Shown piece by piece: positions 20,586-33,800 of a DNA stretch of 64,000 nucleotides. The stretch spans positions 9,367,001 to 9,431,000 of the forward strand of contig OX387204.1 in assembly GCA_947561715.1 (NCBI GenBank), given 5' to 3'. Position numbers and translations under genes: made by a program. The first letter of the stretch is position 1. Every line of letters begins with the position of its first letter. The notes under the pieces are model-generated. The model worked only from the letters and a program-made list of their open reading frames with translations. It was not told the origin of the DNA and did no database searches. Origin of the DNA: Ascidia mentula (lineage: Eukaryota; Chordata; Ascidiacea; Phlebobranchia; Ascidiidae).

Positions 20586-23500
20586 AGGATCGGGCATGAA
20601 AAGCTGATATTGGGTGCGTTGGTAATTCGAATTTGTCAACGAGGCTAATAAGGTGATGTGTTTATGTTCATAAATCAAACATACCAACTGATAATTTTCT
20701 TCATGACTGTTGCGTAAACATTCTAATATCGGTTGTTATACTAGCCTCTCTATATATGCCGTGGCCTCTTATCATACAACTGCACGAACAACTTCAGCAC
20801 ACATAGGTAAAAACAATACTGAACATGTATCTTAGCGCCCAGGAAGCAGTAATGGTGCCCACACATTGTATGTTGTAACATAAAACGAAATGAACTTAAA
20901 ACGAGCTGCAGATCAATTGATTACAGTGGTGCAGTATGAAAAAAGTGCAAAGCCGTGAACGTTACTGTTAGCTTGAAACAGTGCAATACAAATCCGTTTT
21001 ATCAAGTTTAAAAATACTTTTGGCAAATTGTTGGTTACGCATATACCGACATGTAAACAGTTATAAGTACGATGTTGCTGCAGACAGTGTCTCCACTTTC
21101 TTCGAGGGTTTCCCTGGCAATGTTAAGCATAAGTTGGGGCAAATATGATGATTGTTTATGATAATTGATGAAGGTAATACTGCTGAGTGAAAGAATAAAC
21201 ACGTTATGACAACACACAACACAACGACTATATATACAGCGTAAAACAACATAAATCAAGTTTTACACCAAGTTGGTGGTTTTCAAAAAGGATGTTTGCT
21301 TTAGTGTTTTACTGCATATAACTTGTATTTTTTCTTGCACACTTGTGCCACTGGGGACCATAAAGATACTTGCAAGACCTCCGGAATCGTCCCACATGGG
21401 ATCTTTTCTTCTCCTGAACATCCAGCAATTTGCGATGTGGTTTCTTTTTGTTTCTGAAATGTTTATTTACATGTTAATACAAATACGCATAATGTTTTGC
21501 ACCCACAAATATTTCAGTAAAATTCGTACACAGCGAATGCACAAAACTGCATTTCTCGGAAAGTTCGGCTTGTTTTCCGAACGTCACAGCAATTATATAC
21601 GCACTATATGCAGAATACACGTAATGCATTTTAACGAAATCAAACAAATTACTGAATTACCTCCGCCTACTTCGCATGCTTCGTCCATTTAAATTGCTTC
21701 TGTAATTTGAACCTGAAGACAGCAGCGAACAATTCAACGTAGAAAATGCAGAAGCAATAATTAAGTTTTACGTTACAATAAACAATTAATTAAAATGTTG
21801 ACAGCATAAAAAAATATACTTTTGGCCCCATGTTGTTTTACCAACAAAACAAGTTACCTGGTGGGTAGTTAGTTGGTAAGTAAGACTCAATCGTTGAAGT
21901 GGTTGCCACAGTGACACTTGAAGGTAATGATGAGAATGCGGTCGTTGCATTAACGTCAAGATTTGCGTCATTATTAACACCAGAGGGCCGTAGTGCATTA
22001 GTATGTGACCGGTGAACGTGACAGTTTGCAGCACCTTTGCAGTGACGAAGTTTCACAAGCTCATTGTTAAGCGCCAGCAGACGTTCTTCGCTCAATTCTA
22101 GGTATGTGTTTTCCAACTACAAATCGATTTGTTAATTTTAGACTTTAAACAACTAAATCTATGATCGTAACATACTACAGACTATACCCTGTAATAACCA
22201 CAGTTGAATAAAAGTTCTCACACACTTTTAATGAAGTGCATATAGCTTATTGCTCACCTGATGAGGATCTTGATTAAGATCAAAGTATTCGATGAAACCG
22301 GTGACGTACTCGCAGTAAAGCAAATTACTCGTTTCATTAATAATTCGAACACACCAAAACGTGTTGTTGTTAGAGTTGACGCAATAACATTTGTCCTCAC
22401 CTGATAAGGAAGAAAACAACAACCAAAATATGTTAATCATGGTGGAAGACTGATCAGCAAAAATAAGACATTGTCCACCACGTGAGAAAGGGCAGTTTTC
22501 TAAATACGTATATACATAATTTATGCAAACACAGAACAGCAACCTTCCCAACGAGGAGGCGTAATCCATCTGTTCCGATCTAATTTGAAGCAAGTTATCC
22601 CGGAATGAGAACATCTTCGTGGGTCGGTATTGTTTCTGTTCGTCTTTCGTTGTTTTTTAAGGATCTTGTTGTATCTGGCCTCCTGGCGGTCTCGAAGAAA
22701 CTCCCGAAATTCAGCCAAACGCAAATCACGGTCATGTTGGATTAACCTAAGGAAATTACCGCTTGAGTTTAAAAATGAGTCAATTCTAGGTAGAAAAGTC
22801 AGAAAAAAACGTGTTATATCTCTCAATGAAATTACTTCTCACAGCGAAAATTTACCGCATTGGATTAAAACTTGTTGGTGTGGTCGAAGGCGGTTTGGTT
22901 GTACTCGGGCATTTACATTTTTTCGAACCAGATCTGGGCGTTTCAAAACGAACGTTTGCTTTTGTCATGCATTGCTTCAATAGTCGCATGTACCTGCATG
23001 ACACAAGTGTAAGCTCAAAGATATACACGAAAAGTAAATGGAAAAAAGACTTACTTCACGCTGACCATCATATCCCTAATGTTGCGTGAAAAAAAATCTT
23101 TTCTTCGTTTCTTCCATTTGTTGTTATTTGTTGGTGCTAAAAGATCCAATTCAACGATAGTGAGTACAAAAATTACTTTAATAATATAATCTACCATTCA
23201 ATTAAGGTTAGTGGAAATTGGTAAATAGTCCATATATAACAACTGGTTTCCTGACCGTCCACTTATTACGTGGGATAAGCATCATCACTTTAATGACAGG
23301 TTCTCAAATACAAATTACTCTGAGTGGGCAAAAACGACTATAAGAAGTCAAACTATGAGCACATTTTTTGAAATACAACACATTTTAGTATTGTGTTACA
23401 AACGTTTATCCAATGAACTCCAAAATTTCATATTGGTTGTGGGTTTGCGAACCCCTCCTTTGTTCTGTTTAAACTGACAGAGACAGGTGATATATTTGGA

Positions 23501-25649
23501 AATTATTCGCAATATCTGCAATACCTTTTAAGCAAATGATTGAACTGGTGTCGGTGTGCAAGTTACAATGCGGATAAATCATCACAAGGTTGCGTAGAAA
23601 GGGCGCAGAATATGTCAAGTTGCTCGCTACTGTTGTTTGCCGCTGTGAAGGTCAGGCGACAATGGACATAAAAATAGGATATTTGTTAAAATGATATCGA
23701 AACACTTGTGGTTGTGTTCAAAATATCATATAAAATAAAGCTCTCTTGCTAAATGCTAAATAAATAAATACAGAACAACACACGTATCTCACCCCAACAT
23801 CTAGCTCGGAATTTCGCCGACTTCTCTCCGATGGTAACCGGTCATTCTCTACATCCAGCAGGTCGAGATCATGTGATCCCACCATCCCACTCTTTGCAGT
23901 GGGATCCCATTGGCTGAAAACCTGTCTATATCTTCGCTTGACAGTTCGTCTGCGTGACCCGGCTGGACGTTTATCGAGTAACAACTTCAGCTTGGCAAGT
24001 TTCAATTTGCATTTTTTCGATAATTTTAGGACTTTGGCTGCAGACAGTTACAAAAGTAAATTTCAATACAACCTGAATCAAAAAGTTGCAGAGATGCCAG
24101 ATTTGCTCTTTTAAAAACACTAAGCATAAAAAGCCCAGTATGTTATGCAAAGTCAGACAGTTCGAAAAACTGTGTCCTCCACTAACAAATAAAGTGCCTG
24201 TTCCTATAGACAGAAACAAGACCGTGTTCGTAAAAACAAGAGTCATTTATTCAAGACGAGTTTCGCTCCCTATGCAGACAGCACCCTAGCGTCACTAGAC
24301 GAGAAGTACTTTCTGGAGTCGATTGCGTGGTTTTGTGTTTGGACGAAGCTTCGACACTCCACTCAGTAGATTAGAGTAGTGAGCATGTTCCATTGTCGTG
24401 TTTCAAAAGTTTTTAAATAAGTCAAATGGACGTCAAAATAAGATTTTTCCAATTCTTTTGACAAAAGAATATTAGTGGTGTTTTTTCATAAAGTTTCACG
24501 TAATGATATTTTAAACTCGTGTCAAGAAACTGACATGCCAGGCAATGTTTCATATAACCGAAAGAAAATGCATTCCTTTTTCAAAAAAAATTACACTTAC
24601 GTTTGACATTTTCAGGACATGGACACCGTTTTTTGCCTCGATGAGGTCGTTTCCTGAATAATGTCAATGACAAAAGTCTTATGTAAATGTCCAGGACGTT
24701 AACACTCCTTTTATAGATAAAATAGGGAAATTACTTGCCGAAGTGAACGGAACTCAATTAACAAAAATAAAACCATCAAAACATAGCTAGACAAAAAAAT
24801 CAAAGCAATTTGTTAACTTACCTTGTGTCACGAAACTTGTTGCATTTTCGAATTCTAAAAAACAAATTGATCTTAAATAAATAGATCTGTTTTTATCTAT
24901 CGCCAGAGCACAGCGCCACACTATTCCCAAACTACTGGAGGCATCGCTACATTACATCAAGTATGTTTACTGTAAGTAACTCACAGGGGAAATGACAGAA
25001 ATCTGATATCGTCTGATGCTAGACTCCATAAAGCGCGCTGCTTCAAATTATACGGTTCTGGCTTCCCCCAAACAGGAAAATTGGTAACGCTTTCGTGAGT
25101 AGATTAACATCAAACTGTCGAACCTAGTTCTTACGCCAGTCTTTAACCCACCTGAGGTATCCCTTTTCTTCATCCATAACGCAAGTCCACACCTGGCGAG
25201 ATTTACATGGAAACTGGTACTCGACACTGCTGCAAGTCTATGGAAAGACAGATTGACGTTCGATACTCAAGATACTCGATCGGAATTGAAGGAAACAATT
25301 TGAAATAGGAAAAACTACATTCCCAGAAAAAGTACCAACAGACTTTCCCACAATTGATTTGCAGTTTCCTAATAGTAAATCCAATACATTTGATGATAAT
25401 ATACAAGTGAAGGTGGTGTGACAGGCATATGTATAATTACTAATTTAAGTTTTTTTAGGGCAGTACAAAATTAGGCATTGGAACTGTTTTTTTATGCAAC
25501 ATATACTAAATTGCTACTGGACAAATTTAAGCACCAAAACCATTTATAGGAGTTGTGTTTGCTCCACCTAAAAAAAACAATGTTGTACTGTGACGCTACT
25601 CCTTAAGATAACACAAGTGAGCATTGAAAGCATGTTGTGGCATTTTTAA
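20446..25649. repeat. 5.2-kb tandem repeat, unit 1 (left)
   Basis: The unit begins AAGCTGCAGGGTC, preceded by unique sequence (GACGGTGCA), and ends CATTTTTAA. It is 5204 bp and nearly identical to units 2 and 3. The flank/unit and unit/unit joints share only an AA, so breakpoint homology is minimal. It carries a full set of Sulf exons 11-20 on the minus strand. Confidence 0.97.
21838..25237 (-). other. Duplicate Sulf exons 11-20, set 1
   Basis: This set corresponds exon for exon to the Sulf 3' half in unit 3: Cys-rich exon 11 starts at 25237, the RWEG-ending exon lies near 22540-22790, the [10 protein letters not shown] exon near 22260-22400, and the terminal frame stops at 21838. All frames and splice sites I checked are preserved. 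Differences from the unit 3 set are a few residues, for example GMVGSH for GMAGSH, TVKRRY for TTKRRY, and SSLPSS for SSVPSS. No catalytic exons precede it within the unit, so on its own it cannot make an active sulfatase. It could serve as an alternative 3' end or be unused. Confidence 0.85.
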
Positions 25650-28600
25650 AAGCTGCAGGGTCGGACCAAGGCACATTTGACCGATTTGGCCTAATCGGTT
25701 TCGCGCTTTGAAGGGGTCCGCATTAACCATGCGGGCCAAATCAAATTTGTTGTAATCTTTTGAGGGGAAATTTAGCCCCCGCATTTCCTAGGATCGGGCA
25801 TGAAAAGCTGATATTGGGTGCGTTGGTAATTCGAATTTGTCAACGAGGCTAATAAGGTGATGTGTTTATGTTCATAAATCAAACATACCAACTAATAATT
25901 TTCTTTAAAAACATGACTGTTGCGTTAACATTCTAATATCGGTTGTTATACTAGCCTCTCTATATAGGCCGTGGCCTCTTATCATACAACTGCACGAACA
26001 ACTTCAGCACACATAGGTAAAAACAATACTGAACATGTATCTTAGCGCCCAGGAAGCAGTAATGGTGCCCACACATTGTATGTTGTAACATAAAACGAAA
26101 TGAACTTAAAACGAGCTGCAGATCAATTGATTACAGTGGTGCAGTATGAAAAAAGTGCAAAGCCGTGAACGTTACTGTTAGCTTGAAACAGTGCAATACA
26201 AATCCGTTTTATCAAGTTTAAAAATACTTTTGGCAAATTGTTGGTTACGCATATACCGACATGTAAACAGTTATAAGTACGATGTTGCTGCAGACAGTGT
26301 CTCCACTTTCTTTGAGGGTTTCCCTGGCAATGTTAAGCATAAGTTGGGGCAAATATGATGATTGTTTATGATAATTGATGAAGGTAATACTGCTGAGTGA
26401 AAGAATAAACACGTTATGACAACACACAACACAACGACTATATATACAGCGTAAAACAACATAAATCAAGTTTTACACCAAGTTGGTGGTTTTCAAAAAG
26501 GATGTTTGCTTTAGTGTTTTACTGCATATAACTTGTATTTTTTCTTGCACACTTGTGCCACTGGGGACCATAAAGATACTTGCAAGACCTCCGGAATCGT
26601 CCCACATGGGATCTTTTCTTCTCCTGAACATCCAGCAATTTGCGATGTGGTTTCTTTTTGTTTCTGAAATGTTTATTTACATGTTAATACAAATACGCAT
26701 AATGTTTTGCACCCACAAATATTTCAGTAAAATTCGTACACAGCGAATGCACAAAACTGCATTTCTCGGAAAGTTCGGCTTGTTTTCCGAACGTCACAGC
26801 AATTATATACGCACTATATGCAGAATACACGTAATGCATTTTAACGAAATCAAACAAATTACTGAATTACCTCCGCCTACTTCGCATGCTTCGTCCATTT
26901 AAATTGCTTCTGTAATTTGAACCTGAAGACAGCAGCGAACAATTCAACGTAGAAAATGCAGAAGCAATAATTAAGTTTTACGTTACAATAAACAATTAAT
27001 TAAAATGTTGACAGCATAAAAAAATATACTTTTGGCCCCATGTTGTTTTACCAACAAAACAAGTTACCTGGTGGGTAGTTAGTTGGTAAGTAAGACTCAA
27101 TCGTTGAAGTGGTTGCCACAGTGACACTTGAAGGTAATGATGAGAATGCGGTCGTTGCATTAACGTCAAGATTTGCGTCATTATTAACACCAGAGGGCCG
27201 TAGTGCATTAGTATGTGACCGGTGAACGTGACAGTTTGCAGCACCTTTGCAGTGACGAAGTTTCACAAGCTCATTGTTAAGCGCCAGCAGACGTTCTTCG
27301 CTCAATTCTAGGTATGTGTTTTCCAACTACAAATCGATTTGTTAATTTTAGACTTTAAACAACTAAATCTATGATCGTAACATACTACAGACTATACCCT
27401 GTAATAACCACAGTTGAATAAAAGTTCTCACACACTTTTAATGAAGTGCATATAGCTTATTGCTCACCTGATGAGGATCTTGATTAAGATCAAAGTATTC
27501 GATGAAACCGGTGACGTACTCGCAGTAAAGCAAATTACTCGTTTCATTAATAATTCGAACACACCAAAACGTGTTGTTGTTAGAGTTGACGCAATAACAT
27601 TTGTCCTCACCTGATAAGGAAGAAAACAACAACCAAAATATGTTAATCATGGTGGAAGACTGATCAGCAAAAATAAGACATTGTCCACCACGTGAGAAAG
27701 GGCAGTTTTCTAAATACGTATATACATAATTTATGCAAACACAGAACAGCAACCTTCCCAACGAGGAGGCGTAATCCATCTGTTCCGATCTAATTTGAAG
27801 CAAGTTATCCCGGAATGAGAACATCTTCGTGGGTCGGTATTGTTTCTGTTCGTCTTTCGTTGTTTTTTAAGGATCTTGTTGTATCTGGCCTCCTGGCGGT
27901 CTCGAAGAAACTCCCGAAATTCAGCCAAACGCAAATCACGGTCATGTTGGATTAACCTAAGGAAATTACCGCTTGAGTTTAAAAATGAGTCAATTCTAGG
28001 TAGAAAAGTCAGAAAAAAACGTGTTATATCTCTCAATGAAATTACTTCTCACAGCGAAAATTTACCGCATTGGATTAAAACTTGTTGGTGTGGTCGAAGG
28101 CGGTTTGGTTGTACTCGGGCATTTACATTTTTTCGAACCAGATCTGGGCGTTTCAAAACGAACGTTTGCTTTTGTCATGCATTGCTTCAATAGTCGCATG
28201 TACCTGCATGACACAAGTGTAAGCTCAAAGATATACACGAAAAGTAAATGGAAAAAAGACTTACTTCACGCTGACCATCATATCCCTAATGTTGCGTGAA
28301 AAAAAATCTTTTCTTCGTTTCTTCCATTTGTTGTTATTTGTTGGTGCTAAAAGATCCAATTCAACGATAGTGAGTACAAAAATTACTTTAATAATATAAT
28401 CTACCATTCAATTAAGGTTAGTGGAAATGGGTAAATAGTCCATATATAACAACTGGTTTCCTGACCGTCCGCTTATTACGTGGGATAAGCGTCATCACTT
28501 TAATGACAGGTTCTCAAATACAAATTACTCTGAGTGGGCAAAAACGACTATAAGAAGTCAAACTATGAGCACATTTTTTGAAATACAACACATTTTAGTA

Positions 28601-30852
28601 TTGTGTTACGAACGTTTATCCAATGAACTCCAAAATTTCATAGTGTTTGTGGGTTTGCGAACCCCTCCTTTGTTCTGTTTAAACTGACAGAGACAGGTGA
28701 TATATTTGGAAATTATTCGCCATATCTGCAATACCTTTTAAGCAAATGATTGAACTGGTGTCGGTGTGCAAGTTACAATGCGGAGAAATCATCACAAGGT
28801 TGCGTAGAAAGGGCGCAGAATATGTCAAGTTGCTCGCTACTGTTGTTTGCCGCTGTGAAGGTCAGGCGACAATGGACATAAAAATAGGATATTTGTTAAA
28901 ATGATATCGAAACACTTGTGGTTGTGTTCAAAATATCATAGAAAATAAAACTCTCTTGCTAAATGCTAAATAAATACAGAACACACGTATCTCACCCCAA
29001 CATCTAGCTCGGAATTTCGCCGACTTCTCTCCGATGGTAACCGGTCATTCTCTACATCCAGCAGGTCGAGATCATGTGATCCCGCCATCCCACTCTTTGC
29101 AGTGGGATCCCATTGGCTGAAAACCTGTCTATATCTTCGCTTGACAGTTCGTCTGCGTGACCCGGCTGGACGTTTATCGAGTAACAACTTCAGCTTGGCA
29201 AGTTTCAATTTGCATTTTTTCGATAATTTTAGGACTTTGGCTGCAGACAGTTACAAAAGTAAATTTCAATACAACCTGAATCAAAAAGTTGCAGAGATGC
29301 CAGATTTGCTCTTTTAAAAACACTAAGCATAAAAAGCCCAGTATGTTATGCAAAGTCAGACAGTTCGAAAAACTGTGTCCTCCACTAACAAATAAAGTGC
29401 CTGTTCCTATAGACAGAAACAAGACCGTGTTCGTAAAAACAAGAGTCATTTATTCAAGACGAGTTTCGCTCCCTATGCAGACAGCACCCTAGCGTCACTA
29501 GACGAGAAGTACTTTCTGGAGTCGATTGCGTGGTTTTGTGTTTGGACGAAGCTTCGACACTCCACTCAGTAGATTAGAGTAGTGAGCATGTTCCATTGTC
29601 GTGTTTCAAAAGTTTTTAAATAAGTCAAATGGACGTCAAAATAAGATTTTTCCAATTCTTTTGACAAAAGAATATTAGTGGTGTTTTTTCATAAAGTTTC
29701 ACGTAATGATATTTTAAACTCGTGTCAAGAAACTGACATGCCAGGCAATGTTTCATATAACCGAAAGAAAATGCATTCCTTTTTCAAAAAAAATTACACT
29801 TACGTTTGACATTTTCAGGACATGGACACCGTTTTTTGCCTCGATGAGGTCGTTTCCTGAATAATGTCAATGACAAAAGTCTTATGTAAATGTCCAGGAC
29901 GTTAACACTCCTTTTATAGATAAAATAGGGAAATTACTTGCCGAAGTGAACGGAACTCAATTAACAAAAATAAAACCATCAAAACATAGCTAGACAAAAA
30001 AATCAAAGCAATTTGTTAACTTACCTTGTGTCACGAAACTTGTTGCATTTTCGAATTCTAAAAAACAAATTGATCTTAAATAAATAGATCTGTTTTTATC
30101 TATCGCCAGAGCACAGCGCCACACTATTCCCAAACTACTGGAGGCATCGCTACATTACATCAAGTATGTTTACTGTAAGTAACTCACAGGGGAAATGACA
30201 GAAATCTGATATCGTCTGATGCTAGACTCCATAAAGCGCGCTGCTTCAAATTATACGGTTCTGGCTTCCCCCAAACAGGAAAATTGGTAACGCTTTCGTG
30301 AGTAGATTAACATCAAACTGTCGAACCTAGTTCTTACGCCAGTCTTTAACCCACCTGAGGTATCCCTTTTCTTCATCCATAACGCAAGTCCACACCTGGC
30401 GAGATTTACATGGAAACTGGTACTCGACACTGCTGCAAGTCTATGGAAAGACAGATTGACGTTCGATACTCAAGATACTCGATCGGAATTGAAGGAAACA
30501 ATTTGAAATAGGAAAAACTACATTCCCAGAAAAAGTACCAACAGACTTTCCCACAATTGATTTGCAGTTTCCTAATAGTAAATCCAATACATTTGATGAT
30601 AATATACAAGTGAAGGTGGTGTGACAGGCATATGTATAATTACTAATTTAAGTTTTTTTAGGGCAGTACAAAATTAGGCATTGGAACTGTTTTTTTATGC
30701 AACATATACTAAATTGCTACTGGACAAATTTAAGCACCAAAACCATTTATAGGAGTTGTGTTTGCTCCACCTAAAAAAAACAATGTTGTACTGTGACGCT
30801 ACTCCTTAAGACAACACAAGTGAGCATTGAAAGCATGTTGTGGCATTTTTAA
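25650..30852. repeat. 5.2-kb tandem repeat, unit 2 (middle)
   Basis: 5203 bp. Both joints read CATTTTTAA directly followed by AAGCTGCAGGG, so units 1/2 and 2/3 are joined at the same base. The unit resembles unit 3 near its start (to about 25950) and at 28430-28990, and unit 1 over about 26180-27400 and 29130-30560. Confidence 0.97.
27048..30440 (-). other. Duplicate Sulf exons 11-20, set 2
   Basis: Same exon content and order as set 1 and the unit 3 set. Exon 11 starts at 30440 and the terminal frame stops at 27048. Reading frames have the same lengths in all three sets (92, 128, 101 and 80 codons for the main open stretches). Coding differences from the neighbours are few. Exon 11 begins in phase 0, the phase in which Sulf exon 10 ends, so exon 10 could be spliced to this set without a frameshift. 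Confidence 0.85.
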
Positions 30853-33800
30853 AAGCTGCAGGGTCGGACCAAGGCACATTTGACCGATTTGGCCTAATCG
30901 GTTTCGCGCTTTGAAGGGGTCCGCATTAACCATGCGGGCCAAATCAAATTTGTTGTAATCTTTTGAGGGGAAATTTAGCCCCCGCATTTCCTAGGATCGG
31001 GCATGAAAAGCTGATATTGGGTGCGTTGGTAATTCGAATTTGTCAACGAGGCTAATAAGGTGATGTGTTTATGTTCATAAATCAAACATACCAACTAATA
31101 ATTTTCTTTAAAAACATGACTGTTGCGTTAACATTCTAATATCGGTTGTTATACTAGCCTCTCTATATAGGCCGTGGCCTCTTATCATACAACTGCACGA
31201 ACAACTTCAGCACACATAGGTAAAAACAATACTGAACATGTATCTTAGCGCCCAGGAAGCAGTAATGGTGCCCACACATTGTATGTTGTAACATAAAACG
31301 AAATGAACTTAAAACGAGCTGCAGATCAATTGATTACAGTGGTGCAGTATGAAAAAAGTGCAAAGCCGTGAACGTTACTGTTAGCTTGAAACAGAGCAAT
31401 ACAAATCCGTTTCAAAAGTTTAAAAATACTTTTGGCAAATTGTTGGTTACGCATATACCGACATGTAAACAGTTATAAGTACGATGTTGCTGCAAACAGT
31501 GTCTCCACTTTCTTTGAGGGTTTCCCTGGCAATGTTAAGCATAAGTTGGGGCAATTATGATGATTGTTTATGATAATTGATGAAGGTAATACTGCTGAGT
31601 GAAAGAATAAACACGTTATGACAACACACAACACAACGACTATATATACAGCGTAAAACAACATAAGTCAAGTTTTACACCAAGGTGGTGGTTTTCAAAA
31701 AGGATGTTTGCTTTAGTGTTTTACTGCATATAACTTGTATTTTTTCTTGCACACTTGTGCCACTGGGGACCATAAAGATACTTGCAAGACCTCCGGAATC
31801 GTCCCACATGGGATCTTTTCTTCTCCTGAACATCCAGCAATTTGCGATGTGGTTTCTTTTTGTTTCTGAAATGTTTATTTACATGTTAATACAAATACGC
31901 ATAATGTTTTGCACCCACAAATATTTCAGCAAAATTCGTACACATCGAATGCACAAAACTGCATTTCTCGGAAAGTTCGGCTTGTTTTCCAAACGTCACA
32001 GCAATTATATATGCACTACATGCAGAATACACGTAATGCATTTTAACGAAATCAAACAAATTACTGAATTACCTCCGCCTACTTCGCATGCTTCGTCCAT
32101 TTAAATTGCTTCTGTAATTTGAACCTGAAGACAGCAGCGAACAATTCAACGTAGAATATGCAGAAGCAATAATTAAGTTTTACGTTACAATAAACAATTA
32201 ATTAAAATGTTGACAGTATAAAAAAAGATACTTTTGGCCCCATGTTGTTTTACCAACAAAACAAGTTACCTGGTGGGTAGTTAGTTGGTAAGTAAGACTC
32301 AATCGTTGAAGTGGTTGCCACAGTGACACTTGAAGGTACTGATGAGAATGCGGTCGTTGCATTAACGTCAAGATTTGCGTCATTATTAACGCCAGAGGGC
32401 CGTAGTGCATTAGTATGTGACCGGTGAACGTGACAGTTTGCAGCACCTTTGCAGTGACGAAGTTTCACAAGCTCATTGTTAAGCGCCAGCAGACGTTCCT
32501 CGCTCAATTCTAGGTATGTGTTTTCCAACTACAAATCGATTTGTTGATTTTAGACTTTAAACAACTAAATCTATGATCGTAACATACTACAGACTATACC
32601 CTGTAATAACTACAGTTGAATAAAAGTTCTCACACACTTTTAATGAAGTGCATATAGCTTATTGCTCACCTGATGAGGATCTTGATTAAGATCAAAGTAT
32701 TCGATGAAACCGGTGACGTACTCGCAGTAAAGCAAATTACTCGTTTCATTAATAATTCGAACACACCAAAACGTGTTGTTGTTAGAGTTGACGCAATAAC
32801 ATTTGTCCTCACCTGATAAGGAAGAAAACAACAACCAAAATATGTTAATCATGGTGGAAGACTGATCAGCAAAAATAAGACATTGTCCACCACGTGAGAA
32901 AGGGCAGTTTTCTAAATACGTATATACATAATTTATGCAAACACAGAACAGCAACCTTCCCAACGAGGAGGCGTAATCCATCTGTTCCGATCTAATTTGA
33001 AGCAAGTTATCCCGGAATGAGAACATCTTCGTGGGTCGGTATTGTTTCTGTTCGTCTTTCGTTGTTTTTTAAGGATCTTGTTGTATCTGGCCTCCTGGCG
33101 GTCTCGAAGAAACTCCCGAAATTCAGCCAAACGCAAATCACGGTCATGTTGGATTAACCTAAGGAAATTACCGCTTGAGTTTAAAAATGAGTCAATTCTA
33201 GGTAGAAAAGTCAGAAAAAAACGTGTTATATCTCTCAATGAAATTACTTCTCACAGCGAAAATTTACCGCATTGGATTAAAACTTGTTGGTGTGGTCGAA
33301 GGCGGTTTGGTTGTACTCGGGCATTTACATTTTTTCGAACCAGATCTGGGCGTTTCAAAACGAACGTTTGCTTTTGTCATGCATTGCTTCAATAGTCGCA
33401 TGTACCTGCATGACACAAGTGTAAGCTCAAAGATATACACGAAAAGTAAATGGAAACAAGACTTACTTCACGCTGACCATCATATCCCTAATGTTGCGTG
33501 AAAAAAAATCTTTTCTTCGTTTCTTCCATTTGTTGTTATTTGTTGGTGCTAAAAGATCCAATTCAACGATAGTGAGTACAAAAATTACTTTAATAATATA
33601 ATCTACCATTCAATTAAGGTTAGTGGAAATGGGTAAATAGTCCATATATAACAACTGGTTTCCTGACCGTCCGCTTATTACGTGGGATAAGCGTCATCAC
33701 TTTAATGACAGGTTCTCAAATACAAATTACTCTGAGTGGGCAAAAACGACTATAAGAAGTCAAACTATGAGCACATTTTTTGAAATACAACACATTTTAG

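Noticed and set aside
20745-20815. Plus-strand TATA promoter with short first exon in each unit
   Set aside because: CTATATAT followed by CACACATAG|GTAAAA looks like a core promoter and donor, but no coding sequence follows on that strand.
21273-21692. 139-codon plus-strand frame repeated in all three units
   Set aside because: It lies antisense to the Sulf 3' region, beyond the stop, has no recognisable homology, and is repeated only because the unit is repeated.
22630-22983. 117-codon plus-strand frame in each unit
   Set aside because: It is the antisense shadow of the Sulf exon encoding the basic region (minus strand), which has clear family similarity.
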